Made by a program: the position numbers and the translations under genes
In this document: piece by piece, positions 34,687-47,390 of the stretch
How positions within the stretch are numbered: position 1 is the first letter of the stretch
Layout of the letters: each line of letters opens with the position of its first letter
Source: Manihot esculenta
Lineage: Eukaryota > Streptophyta > Magnoliopsida > Malpighiales > Euphorbiaceae
Assembly: GCF_001659605.2 (NCBI RefSeq)
Contig: NC_035168.2
Span: 3,590,058-3,654,057 of the forward strand
Direction: 5' to 3'
Length of the DNA: 64,000 nucleotides
Notes under the pieces: model-generated
What the model was told of the DNA's origin: nothing
What the model saw: only the letters and a program-made list of their open reading frames with translations
Databases searched by the model: none

Positions 34687-36119
34687 AATTTATTATTTAT
34701 TTCCTTTTTTTATTGAAATTTTAATTATTTATTGTGCATAAATTACTTGGGTTTTGGGGCATCTTAGATAAGGCCCATTAATAAGCCCCATCCAAAAGGG
34801 CCCAAATGTAGTGTAATTTGCTCTAATGAGTAGACAGCGTTTAATATGCTTCAAATTTCCTACGAAATTAATTAATTGAAAACTAACGAACCTTTGTTTC
34901 TTTCATTCTCCCCCTTCTTCTTTTTTTTTTTTTTTTTTTTTTTTGGCTTTTAATAGTATATCAGTCTTTAAAATACTTGTAAATAAAATGAAATAAATAA
35001 AATAAAATAAAATTCAGCATATTTGATCTCATATAATTCCCAATTAAGAGTTGGGTAATTTATAATTTGGTTTCTAAATTTAATAAAACTCATAATTTAG
35101 TCTCTATTATTTTAGCTATAAATAATTTAATTCATAATTTTTTTATTAATAAAATAATCATTTTGTTAAACTTTGTAGTAAATTATAACAATTTAATCTT
35201 TGAATTTTTATAATAATTTAATCCTTTTAAATTTAATAATTTGTAACAATTTATCTTTATAATTTTAATATTTATAATAATTTAATTTTTTAAATTTGAG
35301 TTGACTTCTTCCATTAATAATTGACTAACAGTAAAAAAAATTAATAGAAAAATTATTTTATTAATAAAATTAAAATTTAAAAATTAAATTATTTAGTATT
35401 AAATAAATAGAGATTAAGTTGAGAGTTTTGTTAAATCTGAAAACTATATTGTAAATTACTGTTAAGCGTTCTTACAACTTGTTATACCTACAACCACGTT
35501 TTAAATTTAAGCTCCGATGTGCTGTAATTCAATGGTTAGATGCTACCCATAGCACAGACAATTGCAGAGTTTTAAGAGCATTTGGAGGACCAAAAGAGCT
35601 ACTGAGAAGCACAAGGAGTCTTGCCTTTTCCTACAGCACATTTTGATTCTCAGCTTTTGTGCACTAAAATACAATTTTGAACAGGGAGAGAGTCGGGATC
35701 AATTTGCATATAGTTGACATTGAAAAATACTTATCTAAATCAAATTAAAATGCACCAATACTATAAAATTATAGCAGGATAAAATGGCATATATTTATTT
35801 TTTAAATTCATATAGATCCGGTCTAGACAAGAATTACCCTTTTGTGCTGCATATATAAGATAATCTCCCATATTAACCACCAAGAAAACAACATTATAAA
35901 TGAAAATTTTCTCATGGAACACATGTATTAACGGCAGAGCTTTTCATAAATTTCTGCTTGATGTAATCATCTACTAAGATAGCTTTATATACTTGATGTT
36001 CATATTATCAATCTTACAATTTCAAAACTGGAATGTTTCTCATTCAATTGTTTTTATTTTAATAGATTGAAGTTTATGAATTTGCCATCTGGAGCACTGG
36101 GGTGAAGTTGCAAGCATAT
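34687..36119. other. Intergenic: tRNA-Cys to SPP 3' end
   Basis: Contains a 23-T homopolymer (34921-34944) and the MITE at 35053-35462. Beyond 35.5 kb it is mixed-composition DNA with no ORF. Sequence just below 36120 is the likely 3' UTR of SPP (minus strand). Nothing else seen. Confidence 0.4.
35053..35462. mobile_element. MITE with ~60-bp terminal inverted repeats
   Basis: The left end GGGTAATTTATAATTTGG continues through AAAACTCATAATTTAGTCTC. It matches the reverse complement of the right end, CAGTAATTTACAATATAG... AAAACTCTCAACTTAATCTC. The interior is AT-rich and non-coding. The end motif (..AATTTAGTC) is of the same general type as in the 27141-28645 element. It lies between tRNA-Cys and the 3' end of SPP. 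Confidence 0.6.
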
Positions 36120-39100
36120 TTAGAAGAGCCAGGTTGATTGATCTTTAGCTCCTGATCCTTCCAACCAAGTCTGATGCATGTGCAGATAGGTTGCACTCGC
36201 TACAGAAGAGTCGGCAGAGATCTACACACAATCAATCATGTCAGAGAAAAAGTACTTCTTTAGCGTAAATCATAATTCTCAACTTTTACCTTTATTACGG
36301 CAGTGTTCACACAACCTTGCTGCTCCTCACCTGCATGGAGTTCACAAATGACTAGTTAATGGAGGATAGAGAAAAATCATGTGCGAATGATTAGAAAAGC
36401 TTAGCAGTCAATTGGTTAACTTCCAATATTTATTGGAAGAACAAAAAATGGGAATATGCAAAGATCACAGATTGTAAGCAAAATTACATGTTAACTATGC
36501 TTAAACTACTTCAGCTGTAACCACAATTCATAATGTAAGTGCCAAAAAGAACTATGACACAGAAGTAGAATTCTATAAATCTACATATAATATGGACATA
36601 TTTAAATATTTAAAGAAAAAAATCTATCTGCAGGCTTTATGTTCTGATATTTTAATTATACAAAGTATAAGAACTCATTAGCTAGATAAGATCCCAAATT
36701 CTTATTATTGCATAATTATGATCACATGCTTCCACAGCACATTCTTAAACGATTCTGATTTCCCGAGTTTGAAAGGAATAATTAAGCACCTAGAGTGTTA
36801 CCTGAAATACTCCACCAACAAAAATATGCTATAGAGGATTCTATACCACTGTTTGCATGCATATATTAGCAAGATCTCAAATTAGTCTAAGTTGATAATG
36901 CTTTTATTATACCGCCATCTTCAGCAACTGCACCTTTCTGGCCAATATTGGTTAAGGTAAGGATTTAGGTGACAAAGCTTTACATATATCAAATCAGTTT
37001 AAAATTTGATGATGCTGGAGACATGTAATTAATGAGAAGAGAAAAAGAAAAGACACAATACAGAAATTATAATCAAAGGAGAAGTCATGAGCCATAAATT
37101 GCTCATATTTATTTTATCTTTAACCCTCGTTTGGCATGAATGATTTTGCAAGAAAAGAATTCAAATAAATTCTTGCAAGATCATTCATGATTTCATCTCC
37201 ACATGTGATGAAAAATTTTCAAGTTAAAAATTTTTGAATTCTTTTATTATAAACAAGAATTTTGCAAGAAAAGAATTCAATTGAATTAAATTTTTACAAA
37301 ATTCTTGATTCCAAACAGACGGTTATAGTTGTTTAATACTGAGATAAATTGGTCATATTTCTTATACTTGCATAGTTGTTTGTATTGAATATGATTATTT
37401 GAAGTTCTTATTTTTTACTAGCAGATCTAAATATTCACCGCTCACAATAAAATTTTCCACAAAGCATCTCATTAGCCTACCACTGGGTCATAAAGGCAGT
37501 CTAAACTCAACACAACAGATGATCCTGTGGCCTATTAAATATTGCTGCACTTCACTCTAGCGAAATGATTGAGATCAAGTATTAAACCTGAGCATTAAAT
37601 TTGCTTTAACTTCCAACCTAGAAGCGTCACATATGCGTGACCTAGAGAGTTAAATTCAGAATCCAATACCAACGGCAACAACAAATGAGATCCTGAACAC
37701 CTTCAAGATCCACTGCAGATGAAACATGGGCTCCAAACACTTGATAATACAAGGCAGAATAAATTATAGTTCCATTTTTAAAAAAGGGAATAATATGCTC
37801 CAATGATATCAGAAAATAAATCAGACAGTGCACACGAGAAAGACAAGGAAAAAAAAGAAAAAGAAAGGAAAAGAGAACATTTCATCATCATTATTTTTAT
37901 TACTTAGAAACCTCACCAGATAACTCCCACTGATTGAACTTTACTAGCCATGTATCTGAACCTATCTTTGTAGATAATATCTGATCAACCCAAATCCTAA
38001 ACAGCTTGCCCTGTTTGTCACCATAATGACTCCTTATCCCATTGATAGCATCATGAAGAGATAGCTCTGTACCAGAAGGATGGACAAGGATACCAGATGG
38101 ATCCTGCCACCAAATGTGGAATGTGTCAAGAGGCAAGTGAGGGACAAAGAAAATCATAGTCAAGTTGATGCTCACAATTAGGAAACATACATATGGAAGA
38201 CAATAAATAATCAATGAACTAAACTAAATGATAATATAGATGTTTCAATAAAGGGCTGAACTCCATAAATAATATTTGAAATTTATGAAACTTACAGGAA
38301 AATCATCCAATTTACTCAACAGTACCCAATTCTCCTTGGCAAGATTGTTGTCTTTCTTAACACCATGGTAATAGGAAATGGATAAAGGAATCACATTTTG
38401 TGTGCACTTGGCAAACCAAAGAAAGTGAATATGCCTCTGTAAGTACATGTGGCATGTGCATCGTGGAGACAAACAATAAGATGATTGTGAAGACTCCAGA
38501 ATTTTTCTGCCCACTATGAGATTAATAAATTGTTTCAAATACACCATCTTAGAAAAGAAGAATGGATATACGATAACAAGCAGTGAAACAATGTGCATTC
38601 TGATATTCATCTAACGCACATAGCAACCTATCATGCCTGCCTAAAGCTCTAAATAGTTTTAGGAAATTTCAACAAGGGCCTCGGCTCAGGAGTTAAGTCA
38701 GTGGATTGGGATTGGCAAGATCTCAATCTCTCACTTGTCTACCAAACAAAAAAATTCAACCCCAAAGTTAGAAAATATTGATGGAATCTAGCTAGTTTTC
38801 TGTATTGCGAACAGATAAAATTTAGTTAACTCTCTCTCTCTTTTGGGCTAAGAATTTTCTTAGAGGAATATTCAAAAATATTTTCCATAAAATAGAACAA
38901 CAGCCAAAAAATAAAAAGAAAAGAAAGAAAATAATATCTGATTGCAAGGTGAAAAATAGAATAACAAAGAGGATAGGAAACATACACAATCAGCATTCAG
39001 GCTTGCCAAGTACATCTCGCAATTCTCAACTTCTGCACGCCTCCACCTCTCAAGGAACAAGAAAAATTTCACCAGCACATTGCTAGGAGTAACATTTTCC

Positions 39101-40584
39101 ATCTCATGGTTTGAAAAGTCTGTTGAATCTCTGGGAGAAGTATTTGGACCAAGTTTGAAATGACCAATGGCTTGTATGATCCCAGCTGCACACCTTTCAG
39201 TTGCATGAAGAATTTTAGGATTACTTTTAGCATTTTCAGCATGCCACTTCAACAGTTCTTCCTGTGCATTGCTAACCTGGACACAAATATGAATTTGGCG
39301 GAAATTTTAGAAAGGGAAACACTTGTATTTGCCAATGCAGGAGATTGGATGAAGAGTTCTATAGTAACGACTTGAGAACTAGACAAAGTTTCTACCATGA
39401 CTCCGTATACATCTGGAATGCTGAATAGTTCAGCATCATTTCCAGAATCACCACAGACAAGAGTGTTGATAGGTAGTTTTCCCTCGGTCTTAAACTTCTT
39501 ATGCAAATATGCAAGAGCCTGTCCTTTTCCAGCACCTTGTGGTAGTATATCCAAATCCATCCCTCCACTATAAATTATTTTAACATCCAACTGGTCAAGA
39601 AAAGAGAGGGGGAGAGAGAGAAATATAAGTCAAGTTAATCAACAAACAGTAGTTAAGGACTTAAACAAAGAAGAAAAATAAAATAACAGGTCAAAAGGGA
39701 GATTGAAGAGAAAATGAAGTGTAAGAAGATCCCAATACTGCTATAGTTTGTTTTGAGAAACAACACACTTATACTTGGGAAAAGATATATATAAAAAAAA
39801 ACTACAAACATAACATTGTTCCTGTACAAAACTTGAATCTTACCCCTCGTTTTCCCAATATCTCTGAAAGTGCCTTTGTTACAGTCTGAGCCTTATCTTT
39901 ATCAACATAAAAGCTAACCTTGTGTGGTCGTTGCTCTGTTTCTGACTGCATTACCCACATTAATTTCAATTATTTCAATGATTGCAAATGCCAAAATCAC
40001 TTTATGATGAGCGTTATAGTGTTTTTTTTTCCTTGGAGATGATATCAACAAGGAAAATGTGAAGCATCAAACTAAATGCCCAACGACAAAGCAAAGCCTT
40101 AAATAGGAGAGCCATATGCCATTCTCTTTTAATTTATACCTGAAGAGTAAGTTCAGGAAACTTGCTTGTTTCCTCAGTGACTATCTTCCTATCCCATTTT
40201 TTATTCAGAAATTCAACCCAACCATCATCTGGCACCATCTTGTTACCATATGTGATCTCAGTTCCCACAGACATTATGGTTATATCCGGTGTTAACATGG
40301 GCTTCTCTTTCCTCAGCTGTTTGTAAAGTGTAGGTGACCTTCCAGTGGAAAAAACCAATAGAGAATCATGACGGTAAAGAGCTTCCCATAATGCATTAAA
40401 CCTAAGAATAGATGTATTCTCAGGATCATGATGATCAACCTGCAAGAAGACAGATTGTCCAATAAAAAAACTGCAGCTAGGATTGAAGGTAAACAAGCAG
40501 AAAGCAAACGAGCATAAAACCTACCATTGTATGATCAAGATCAGAAACTATCATGAGGCGAGCAGGAGCCTTGAGCCGATCCAT
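36120..40584 (-). CDS. SPP: Sucrose-phosphate phosphatase (EC 3.1.3.24), 8 exons, 425 aa
   Basis: Exons (minus): 40584-40525, 40439-40140, 39945-39844, 39590-39396, 39276-38986, 38103-37917, 36330-36290, 36221-36120. All junctions are GT-AG and phases join without a stop. The cytosolic, Mg-dependent HAD-family enzyme removes phosphate from sucrose-6F-phosphate, the last step of sucrose synthesis. HAD motifs are intact: SDLDHT (14-19, nucleophile D15, acid/base D17), FSTGR (50-54), K176 in GAGKGQAL, and GDSGND (201-206). The C-terminal S6PP_C domain carries [20 protein letters not shown] and [14 protein letters not shown], and the protein ends in [20 protein letters not shown]. The length equals the family's usual ~425. 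Exon 7 is only 41 nt and intron 6 (36331-37916) holds a MITE. A leader intron is suggested by an acceptor TTGTAG at 40610. It is divergent from CRTISO. Confidence 0.96.
37128..37322. mobile_element. hAT-like MITE in SPP intron 6
   Basis: CCTCGTTTGGCATGAATGATTTTGC at the left pairs imperfectly with the right end, whose complement reads CCGTCTGTTTGGAATCAAG. The internal word TTTTGCAAGAAAAGAATTC is repeated at 37148 and 37260. It is ~195 bp, non-coding, spliced out with the intron. Degenerate relatives lie near 61140-61590. Confidence 0.55.
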
Positions 40585-41778
40585 TTCTACTCTATCCAAA
40601 TCTCAACCCCTACAATTGAAAAAAAAAATCATCAAAAAATACTTCTGTTACAGTCATAAATATCAATCCTAAAGGATTACAACAAAACTGTTCTTAATTT
40701 TGCTTCTAAGATGGATCCATGACAATGGAAAATTGTCCTATTTTGACATGAAATTGAAAACCTCCAAATTTCAAAGGATTCACTAACCATCAACTTAATA
40801 AGCTAAAGCAGAGTGTCACAAGCTAAAGGGAGGAAATTCCTAATACAGAAAACTACACGAGTGAGAATTAGCATTCCTTACAGCTAAAATCATATTCACA
40901 AAGGGAAACAAATACACTATTCTATCCATTGCGAAAAAAAGAAAAAAGAAAAAGTGATTATATACGTAATGCAGTATAGTTTCCAAAATCAACGAAATCC
41001 CAACGAAGACTCCAAATTTCAAAAATTCACTTCCTTTTTTCCTTTCCCACGATTCTAAGCAATCAAACAGAATACAATAATTTGCAAAAAGAAAAAAAAA
41101 TCACGAACAATGTTAGCGTGAGATATAAGAGCAGAGAAATGAGAAAATGAAATTCGAGGAAATTCAAAGGAATGGAGAGCAGAAATGACCTAATCGGAAG
41201 GTAAAGATTGAAATTGCTTTGTGGCCTTCGTATATTGATGGAAGATAAATGGAAGACAGAATTGGATCCAAATTCGTTGGCGCTTTTTTTTGTGAAAATA
41301 AAAATATATGCAAAAGGAAAAGGAAGCTCAAATGCTACACTTGTACAAATAATACAGGGCCACATGCAAAGTGGGCCCACTAGTGATGGTCACCATCATG
41401 TTACTGTAGAGAAGCATATTCTTGTGTATGTACTTGATATTCTGAGCCAAAAAGCATGCGACGTCGTTTAAGGGTAAACCATTTTCGCTCTAACCGTCCG
41501 TAGCCCGACCCACCAAAAACTCGGTGGCCGATTATTTTATTCCTGAAAAAACAGTTAATAAAATCTTGTTTTCTTTGTCCTTGTCTTCCCTCCATTGTGT
41601 AAGAATCATGACCTGGAATCACACAAATCCATCCTCCACTACCCGATTCCTCTTCTATATCAGCGATAATAACACCCAAATTACATAGCTTTTCACCCAG
41701 GAAAACGCTTCACAGATTGGTTGCTTTAACACCCACAAGCCTAAGCCTTTGATTGCAGTAGCTTCAACCTTTATTGAA
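40585..41778. promoter_or_regulatory. Divergent SPP-CRTISO promoter region
   Basis: 1,194 bp separate the two start codons. On the minus side a CATATATTTTT (41308-41298) could be the SPP TATA box, with an untranslated exon below it and a leader intron ending at 40610. On the plus side a stop at 41686-41688, in frame with CRTISO, limits its start to the ATG at 41779. Near 41392 an inverted repeat GATGGT-C-ACCATC sits roughly between the presumed start sites. 41460-41480 contains GCGACGTCGTTTAAGG with an ACGT core. Short ORFs on both strands here are motif-free. Confidence 0.5.
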
Positions 41779-44700
41779 ATGAGTTCAGGACTCAGCAGTA
41801 CTGTACAGTTGTGTAGTTTCAGACCCAGGAGCCAGAATTGTAGATTTGGCTCTGTTTCTTTCAATTCTCACGGTCTCAATAAATATAATTCCGTACCCAG
41901 TTTCGATAGTGATAAGAAACTTGGCAAAGTGAATTCGGGTTTTTGCCAGTTGAAGAAAGATTTTGTTTTGAGCGCAAAGCAAGGTTTGACTGTAGATAAA
42001 GAGGTGGATGTAGAAGGAAATGGAGGAGTCAGCAAAGAAAGGAGCAACTTTGATGCCATTGTTATTGGGTCTGGAATTGGTGGGTTGGTTGCTGCTACAC
42101 AGCTGGCGGTGAAGGGAGCTAGGGTTTTGGTTTTGGAGAAGTACGTGATTCCTGGCGGTAGCTCTGGCTATTACCAGAGGGATGGTTATACATTCGATGT
42201 TGGGTCTTCTGTGATGTTTGGTTTCAGTGATAAGGTCAGTAGTAATTTTGCATGTCTTGTTGTTAGAGAGTAATTTAGATTATTGGATTAAGTTTTAATA
42301 TGATTGGAGTATATACTACATATTATAGTGAGGTTTGAGTTTTGAAGTTGATAATGATAGATACCTCATATTTTTGGCAGGGAAACCTGAATTTGATAAC
42401 ACAAGCATTGGCAGCAGTTGGTTGTAAGATGGAGGTGATTCCTGATCCAACCACTGTCCATTTTCATCTGCCAAATAATCTTTCTGTTCGAGTTCATAGA
42501 GAGTATGGTGACTTCATCTCAGAACTTATTTCTAGATTCCCTCATGAAAAGGAGGGGATCCTCAAATTCTATGGTGACTGTTGGAAGGTCTGTTTTGATT
42601 AAGGTGACTGCAACTTCCTATGGGCATTTGACCTCTACTTGTAGTCCATAATTTACATTGACTTGTATTATGTGTATGTATGCTTTGGTAGATATTCAAT
42701 GCCTTAAACTCATTGGAATTGAAGTCACTGGAGGAGCCAATTTACTTGTTTGGACAATTCTTTCAGAAGCCCCTTGAATGTTTGACACTGGGTACTAGTT
42801 TTTTCTTCTTCTTTTAATCACTTAAAACAATTTAAATGTGAATTTCGTGGCAATATATCTATTTTTCTAGGCTTTTCATAATCTCAATAGCGACCTTCTC
42901 CAACATCAAGTGCCGAGGAAATCTGTCATATTTTTGAAACGGATGATGGTAGAGAAGCTATTTAAACAAGAGGAAACTACACCATGCATTCCATCAAACT
43001 TGTAAATCATGCAAGATATGTTGACGTGCAAAACTTTTTGCTGATGCGATTAAAGTTTTTTTTTTCCTCCACTGCTCGAGGATTTTACATTGTAATTACT
43101 AGGTCATCACAGCATGACATATGTCTATTTTTTATAAACCACTTTGGTCAAAGGATGGAGTCCGGAACATTCACCTGATTCACAAAGTTTGACGATTTAA
43201 GAAATGAGGCAACTTGTTCGGACTAAAGGAACCTGTTGCAAGAAATTATGCTGATTTTCTTGGTTGGTTATGATAGGACTTAGTAGGACTGTCAGAGGTG
43301 AAAGTTACAGCATTTTGGTCATTAACTCTTTTTTCTTCTATACCTGCTTATATCTCTTTTTTTAATCTCTCATTTTGTCATTCTTGATGCCCATGGAATC
43401 CTTTTTTAACTTCCCTGATGTGCATGAAATCATGCAGTACACTTAGTACTTTGCTCTGTTTTTCTCTCAATTTATGTGGATTAATAGTTTTTATAGCTGG
43501 ACCATGCTTAAATGGAAGAGCAGGGAGCATTGTGCTAAGTGTATGTAATAATTTCTCCTATCATGATGCTTCTGTTCTGCAGCTTACTATCTTCCTCAAA
43601 ATGCTGGAGACATAGCTCGAAAGTACATAAAGGATCCTGAGTTATTGTCTTTTATCGATGCAGAGGTGTGATAAATTTATTTTCGTGATATTATTGGTAC
43701 TTGATTTCTTGGTCTTGGGGATCTGGAAAGTACCTGTTCTGAAACCTCACAAAAACAGTTTTATCTCTTATTTCTCTGCAGTGTTTTATAGTGAGCACAG
43801 TTAATGCATTGCAGACACCAATGATTAATGCAAGCATGGTAAGTTGTTCATAATTAATTTCAACCTCTTATTTATGTTCTTATATTTTTCTTTTCCCCAA
43901 TAATGTTTTGTGTCAGGTTCTATGTGATAGGCATTTTGGAGGGATTAACTACCCTGTTGGTGGTGTTGGTGGTATTGCTAAGTCGTTGGCTAGTGGTCTG
44001 ATCGACCAAGGGAGTGAGATTTTATACAAGGCAAATGTGACTAACATCATACTAGAGCATGGAAAAGCTGTGAGTTGACCTTTATGGATGTTCTAGCTAT
44101 CTATCCTTCCTCGGTGGTTATATGAGAAGAGATGATATTGTCGTCTTCAAAATTTTTGATGAATTTGGTAGGTTGGAGTGAGGCTGTCAGATGGAAGAGA
44201 GTTCTTTGCCAAAACCATAATATCCAATGCCACCAGATGGGATACCTTTGGTTAGTTTTGGAAAGAAGCTTCTTGACATTGACTTGACTTTCATAATGGC
44301 TTTCTGCTACTTTCGCCTGTGCTGGTTTCTTATTTCTTATGAACTAGTTAATTGTGTTTCAGGAAAGTTGTTAAAAGGAGAAAAGATTCCAGAAGAAGAA
44401 GAAAATTTCCAAAAAGTTTATGTTAAGGCTCCATCTTTTCTTTCTATTCACATGGGTGTTAAAGCTGAGGTTCTGCCACCAGATACAGATTGCCATCATT
44501 TTGTGCTTGAGGTGCTTCTCCTTTCTGTGAGCTTTACTTGCTTAGCAGCTGTGAGAGAGCTAATCAAGTACGTGGGCATTTATCAATATTATTAACCTGA
44601 TAAGCTTGTTATGATGTCTTTCCTTCTGTTTTAGGATGACTGGGCAAGATTAGAGGGCCCTTATAGCAGTATATTTTTAAGCATTCCAACTGTTCTTGAT

Positions 44701-46516
44701 TCATCGCTAGCTCCTGAGGGGCACCATATTCTTCACATATTTACAACTTCTTCCATAGAAGACTGGGAGGTGACTTTAGTAACATTTATTTAAAAAAGAA
44801 AATTACATCCAAGATGGGCATCATTTCCACATGATCCCCAACATCCCTTTTTCCCTCTCTCTTCCCCTTTCTTAGTTGCTGGATTTTATCATTTAGGGAC
44901 TCCCGCTTAAGGACTACGAGGCAAAGAAGGAGCTTGTGGCAAATGAGATAATAAGCAGATTGGAGAAGAAACTGTTTCCAGGGCTCAGATCATCTATTTA
45001 TTTTATGGAGGTATGTCACACTTATTAGTAATCTAAATTCATTGAAGGTTGTCCTTTCCCAGGTGAATGGTGAATGCAAGGACTTGCTGAATTTAGTTCC
45101 TGAATGTTCTTTATAGACTTGCCTCAAGTAGTTGAGTTGAGTACTTTGGAAGGCTGTGAATCCAATTGGGTTATTCTACTAGCGTTGCATTTACAACTAC
45201 CAGTTATATAGTTTTCCTGTTTGAAGAAGCTGTGCTCCTTAATGTCCTTATAGCCTCTTTTTCCTTCAATTGTTCGTCCAGTATTAAAAAATTATTCTTA
45301 TCCGCTTTTTGTCATAAATTATTCGTCCAGCATTACAAAATTATTAGTTGTGTCATTGCTGCACTGGTGGGACCTCATTAAAATTGACCACTTATTTAAT
45401 GTTGTCATTGAACACAACAGCCTGCTTTAGATATCTGATGCTCTTTGAACATTAAATCTGACTTTTCCATTAACTGTTTCAATCATTATGATAGGTGGGG
45501 TCACCAAAGACACACAGACGATACCTAGCTCGTGATAAAGGCACCTATGGACCAATGCCACGTGGAACTCCTAAAGGCTTGCTTGGAATGCCATTCAATA
45601 CAACAGTAAGTGTTATTGACCTCTGATAAATGATGTAATGCATGTAGCTTGTATCAAATAGGCTGTGTTCACATGACAATGAAACTTGCAGGCTGTAGAT
45701 GGTCTTTACTGTGTTGGCGATAGCTGCTTTCCTGGACAGGGTGTGATAGCTGTAGCCTTTTCCGGAGTCATGTGTGCTCACCGAGTAGCTGCTGACATTG
45801 GTAAGCTAGGGGCCATTTTCATATCTAAGGCTCCGTTTGTTTCACGGAAAATATTTTCTACATCTTCTGATTTTTGGAGCATTCAGGAAAATTTAGTTAA
45901 TGAAAAATATTTAATATTTTTCCAATCAAAGGAAAAATTTAAGGAAAATGGAAAGAGGTTCTCATTTTGAGAATCTTATTAAGATTTCTATGTACAAATT
46001 TGCTAATGTATTTTATTTCTTAAATTAAAATTAAACAATAGAAAATAAGTTCTTTTATTGGAAAATATTTTGTACAGGAAAATATTTTCCACAAAAAATA
46101 TGTTTCAAACACAAGTTATTTTCCACAAACAAAAATAAACTTCAAGTTCCTGGAACTATTTTGCTGTTTATCTACTTCATGATTGTCCATAAAATATGTA
46201 GAAATTTGAATTTAGAAGGAAACTCTTCCCATTGGACAATGTTAGAATGTGTTTTGCCATGTGAGGATACTAAACCTTCCTTTTCATTCCTGGTCAACAT
46301 CATTTTTGGGTAGTCTTTTGCCTCAAAGTGCATGGATGACAAAATGAGCTGAATCATTACTTATTTGTGTGACCTCCAAGGGGGGAAAAGAAGATTAGAA
46401 ACTAATTCTTTCCCACCCTCTATTGATTTTCTTTTATTTCAGGACTGGAGAAAAAATCCCCTGTATTGGATGCTGCTCTCCTTCGACTTCTCGGCTGGTT
46501 AAGGACATTGGCATGA
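41779..46516 (+). CDS. CRTISO: Carotenoid isomerase (prolycopene isomerase, EC 5.2.1.13), 13 exons, 608 aa
   Basis: Exons: 41779-42234, 42381-42587, 42692-42791, 43583-43665, 43782-43838, 43917-44069, 44172-44250, 44363-44511, 44635-44769, 44897-45010, 45495-45605, 45692-45800, 46443-46516. All junctions are GT-AG and the joined frame has no stop. The plastid enzyme, FAD-dependent and related to bacterial phytoene desaturase CRTI, converts tetra-cis-lycopene to all-trans-lycopene. Residues 1-~85 are Ser-rich, acidic-poor transit-peptide-like sequence. The dinucleotide motif [14 protein letters not shown] is at 93-106, then [20 protein letters not shown]. The C-terminal FAD-binding end has [20 protein letters not shown] and the protein ends LLGWLRTLA. 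From memory it agrees almost residue for residue with canonical CRTISO rather than the CRTISO-like paralogue. The only in-frame ATG is 41779, since a stop precedes it. Intron 12 carries a MITE. Confidence 0.96.
45826..46140. mobile_element. hAT-like MITE in CRTISO intron 12
   Basis: Left end GGCTCCGTTTGTTTCACGGA, then AAATATTTTC. The right end is GAAAATATTTTCCACAAAAA, then TGTTTCAAACACAAG, its imperfect inverted copy. The ~310-bp interior is non-coding. It shares layout and words with 18045-18360. It lies between exons 12 and 13 and leaves both splice sites intact. Confidence 0.6.
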
Positions 46517-47390
46517 GTTGTGTGATGGGGGACTCAAAACACAACTGACAATGGGAAGCTGAGGGGCAACAACGTACAAAGGGTTAGAAGTTAAATGAAA
46601 ATCTTCTAGCTATTGAAAGGCAGGTATCCTGATATGCAGACTTGTAATAAACTTTGACATTTGAATCATCTTTCGTATTACTAGTTCACATTTTCCTGAG
46701 GCTGCACCAACATGTACAAAGCTACAGAAACATTCTTTTTCTTTTCTTTCATTTCAATAATTGTTTCACTTTATCTTAGTGGTAACCGTGTAAATTTTCT
46801 GGAAAAGAAAATCATTAACTGTTCGGAACAAACGCAAGAATTCAATAAATTGATTTTTTTTTCTCTCAATTTTCATTCTTTAGAATGGAAGAATTTTATT
46901 CTTTTGAACTTTTAAAATTTTTCATTTTAAAAGAAGATTTATTCTTTCTTGTAAAATGAATTATTTCAAATGAATCTAAATTTAATAAAGATTTCATCCT
47001 CATAACATGCAAGAAGTACATTACGAAAATCAAATGATTGATGTTTAGTTAGGTTCGATAAGTATCACATCATTGCATATAAATAATACGAAAACTCAGC
47101 AGGTGAAGATGAGCTTCTGGTATTACTGTGAATAGCATTTCTAAGTAACTCTCAGCAGAAAAATCCTCTTATCTTCTCACATAGCTTGAGGTAGCTTGCA
47201 TTTTTCCTACTGATGCTATTATGATGTTAAAAAAAAGGGCCTGGAGGCTGAAATCTGATGGCTCCTTGCCAGTGTCCCTTAAAAATCTAACCTGGAATAT
47301 GAGCTCTGACAAGATGACTCCCTCCAAAAGTCAAACTCAGAATTGTGGGGAAGTGTTCCAGATTTATGTTCGTCTGAAATTTGTCGGCAA
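46517..47390. other. Convergent CRTISO-ABCG22 intergenic region
   Basis: Holds both 3' UTRs. 46.8-47.0 kb has AT-rich sequence with GGAACAAACGCAAGAATTC, resembling the ends of the hAT-like MITEs, but I could not pair its two ends. No gene seen. Confidence 0.4.
46646..46651 (+). promoter_or_regulatory. CRTISO poly(A) signal
   Basis: AATAAA preceded by CTTGT, 130 bp after the CRTISO stop codon. This is a normal 3' UTR length for a plant gene. Confidence 0.6.

Noticed and set aside
38245..38610. 121-codon minus ORF within SPP
   Set aside because: It lies in SPP intron 5, has no family motif, and the flanking splice sites exclude it.
38668..38760. Second SINE in SPP intron 5
   Set aside because: The B-box is poor and the A tail is interrupted, so I list it only as a loose resemblance.
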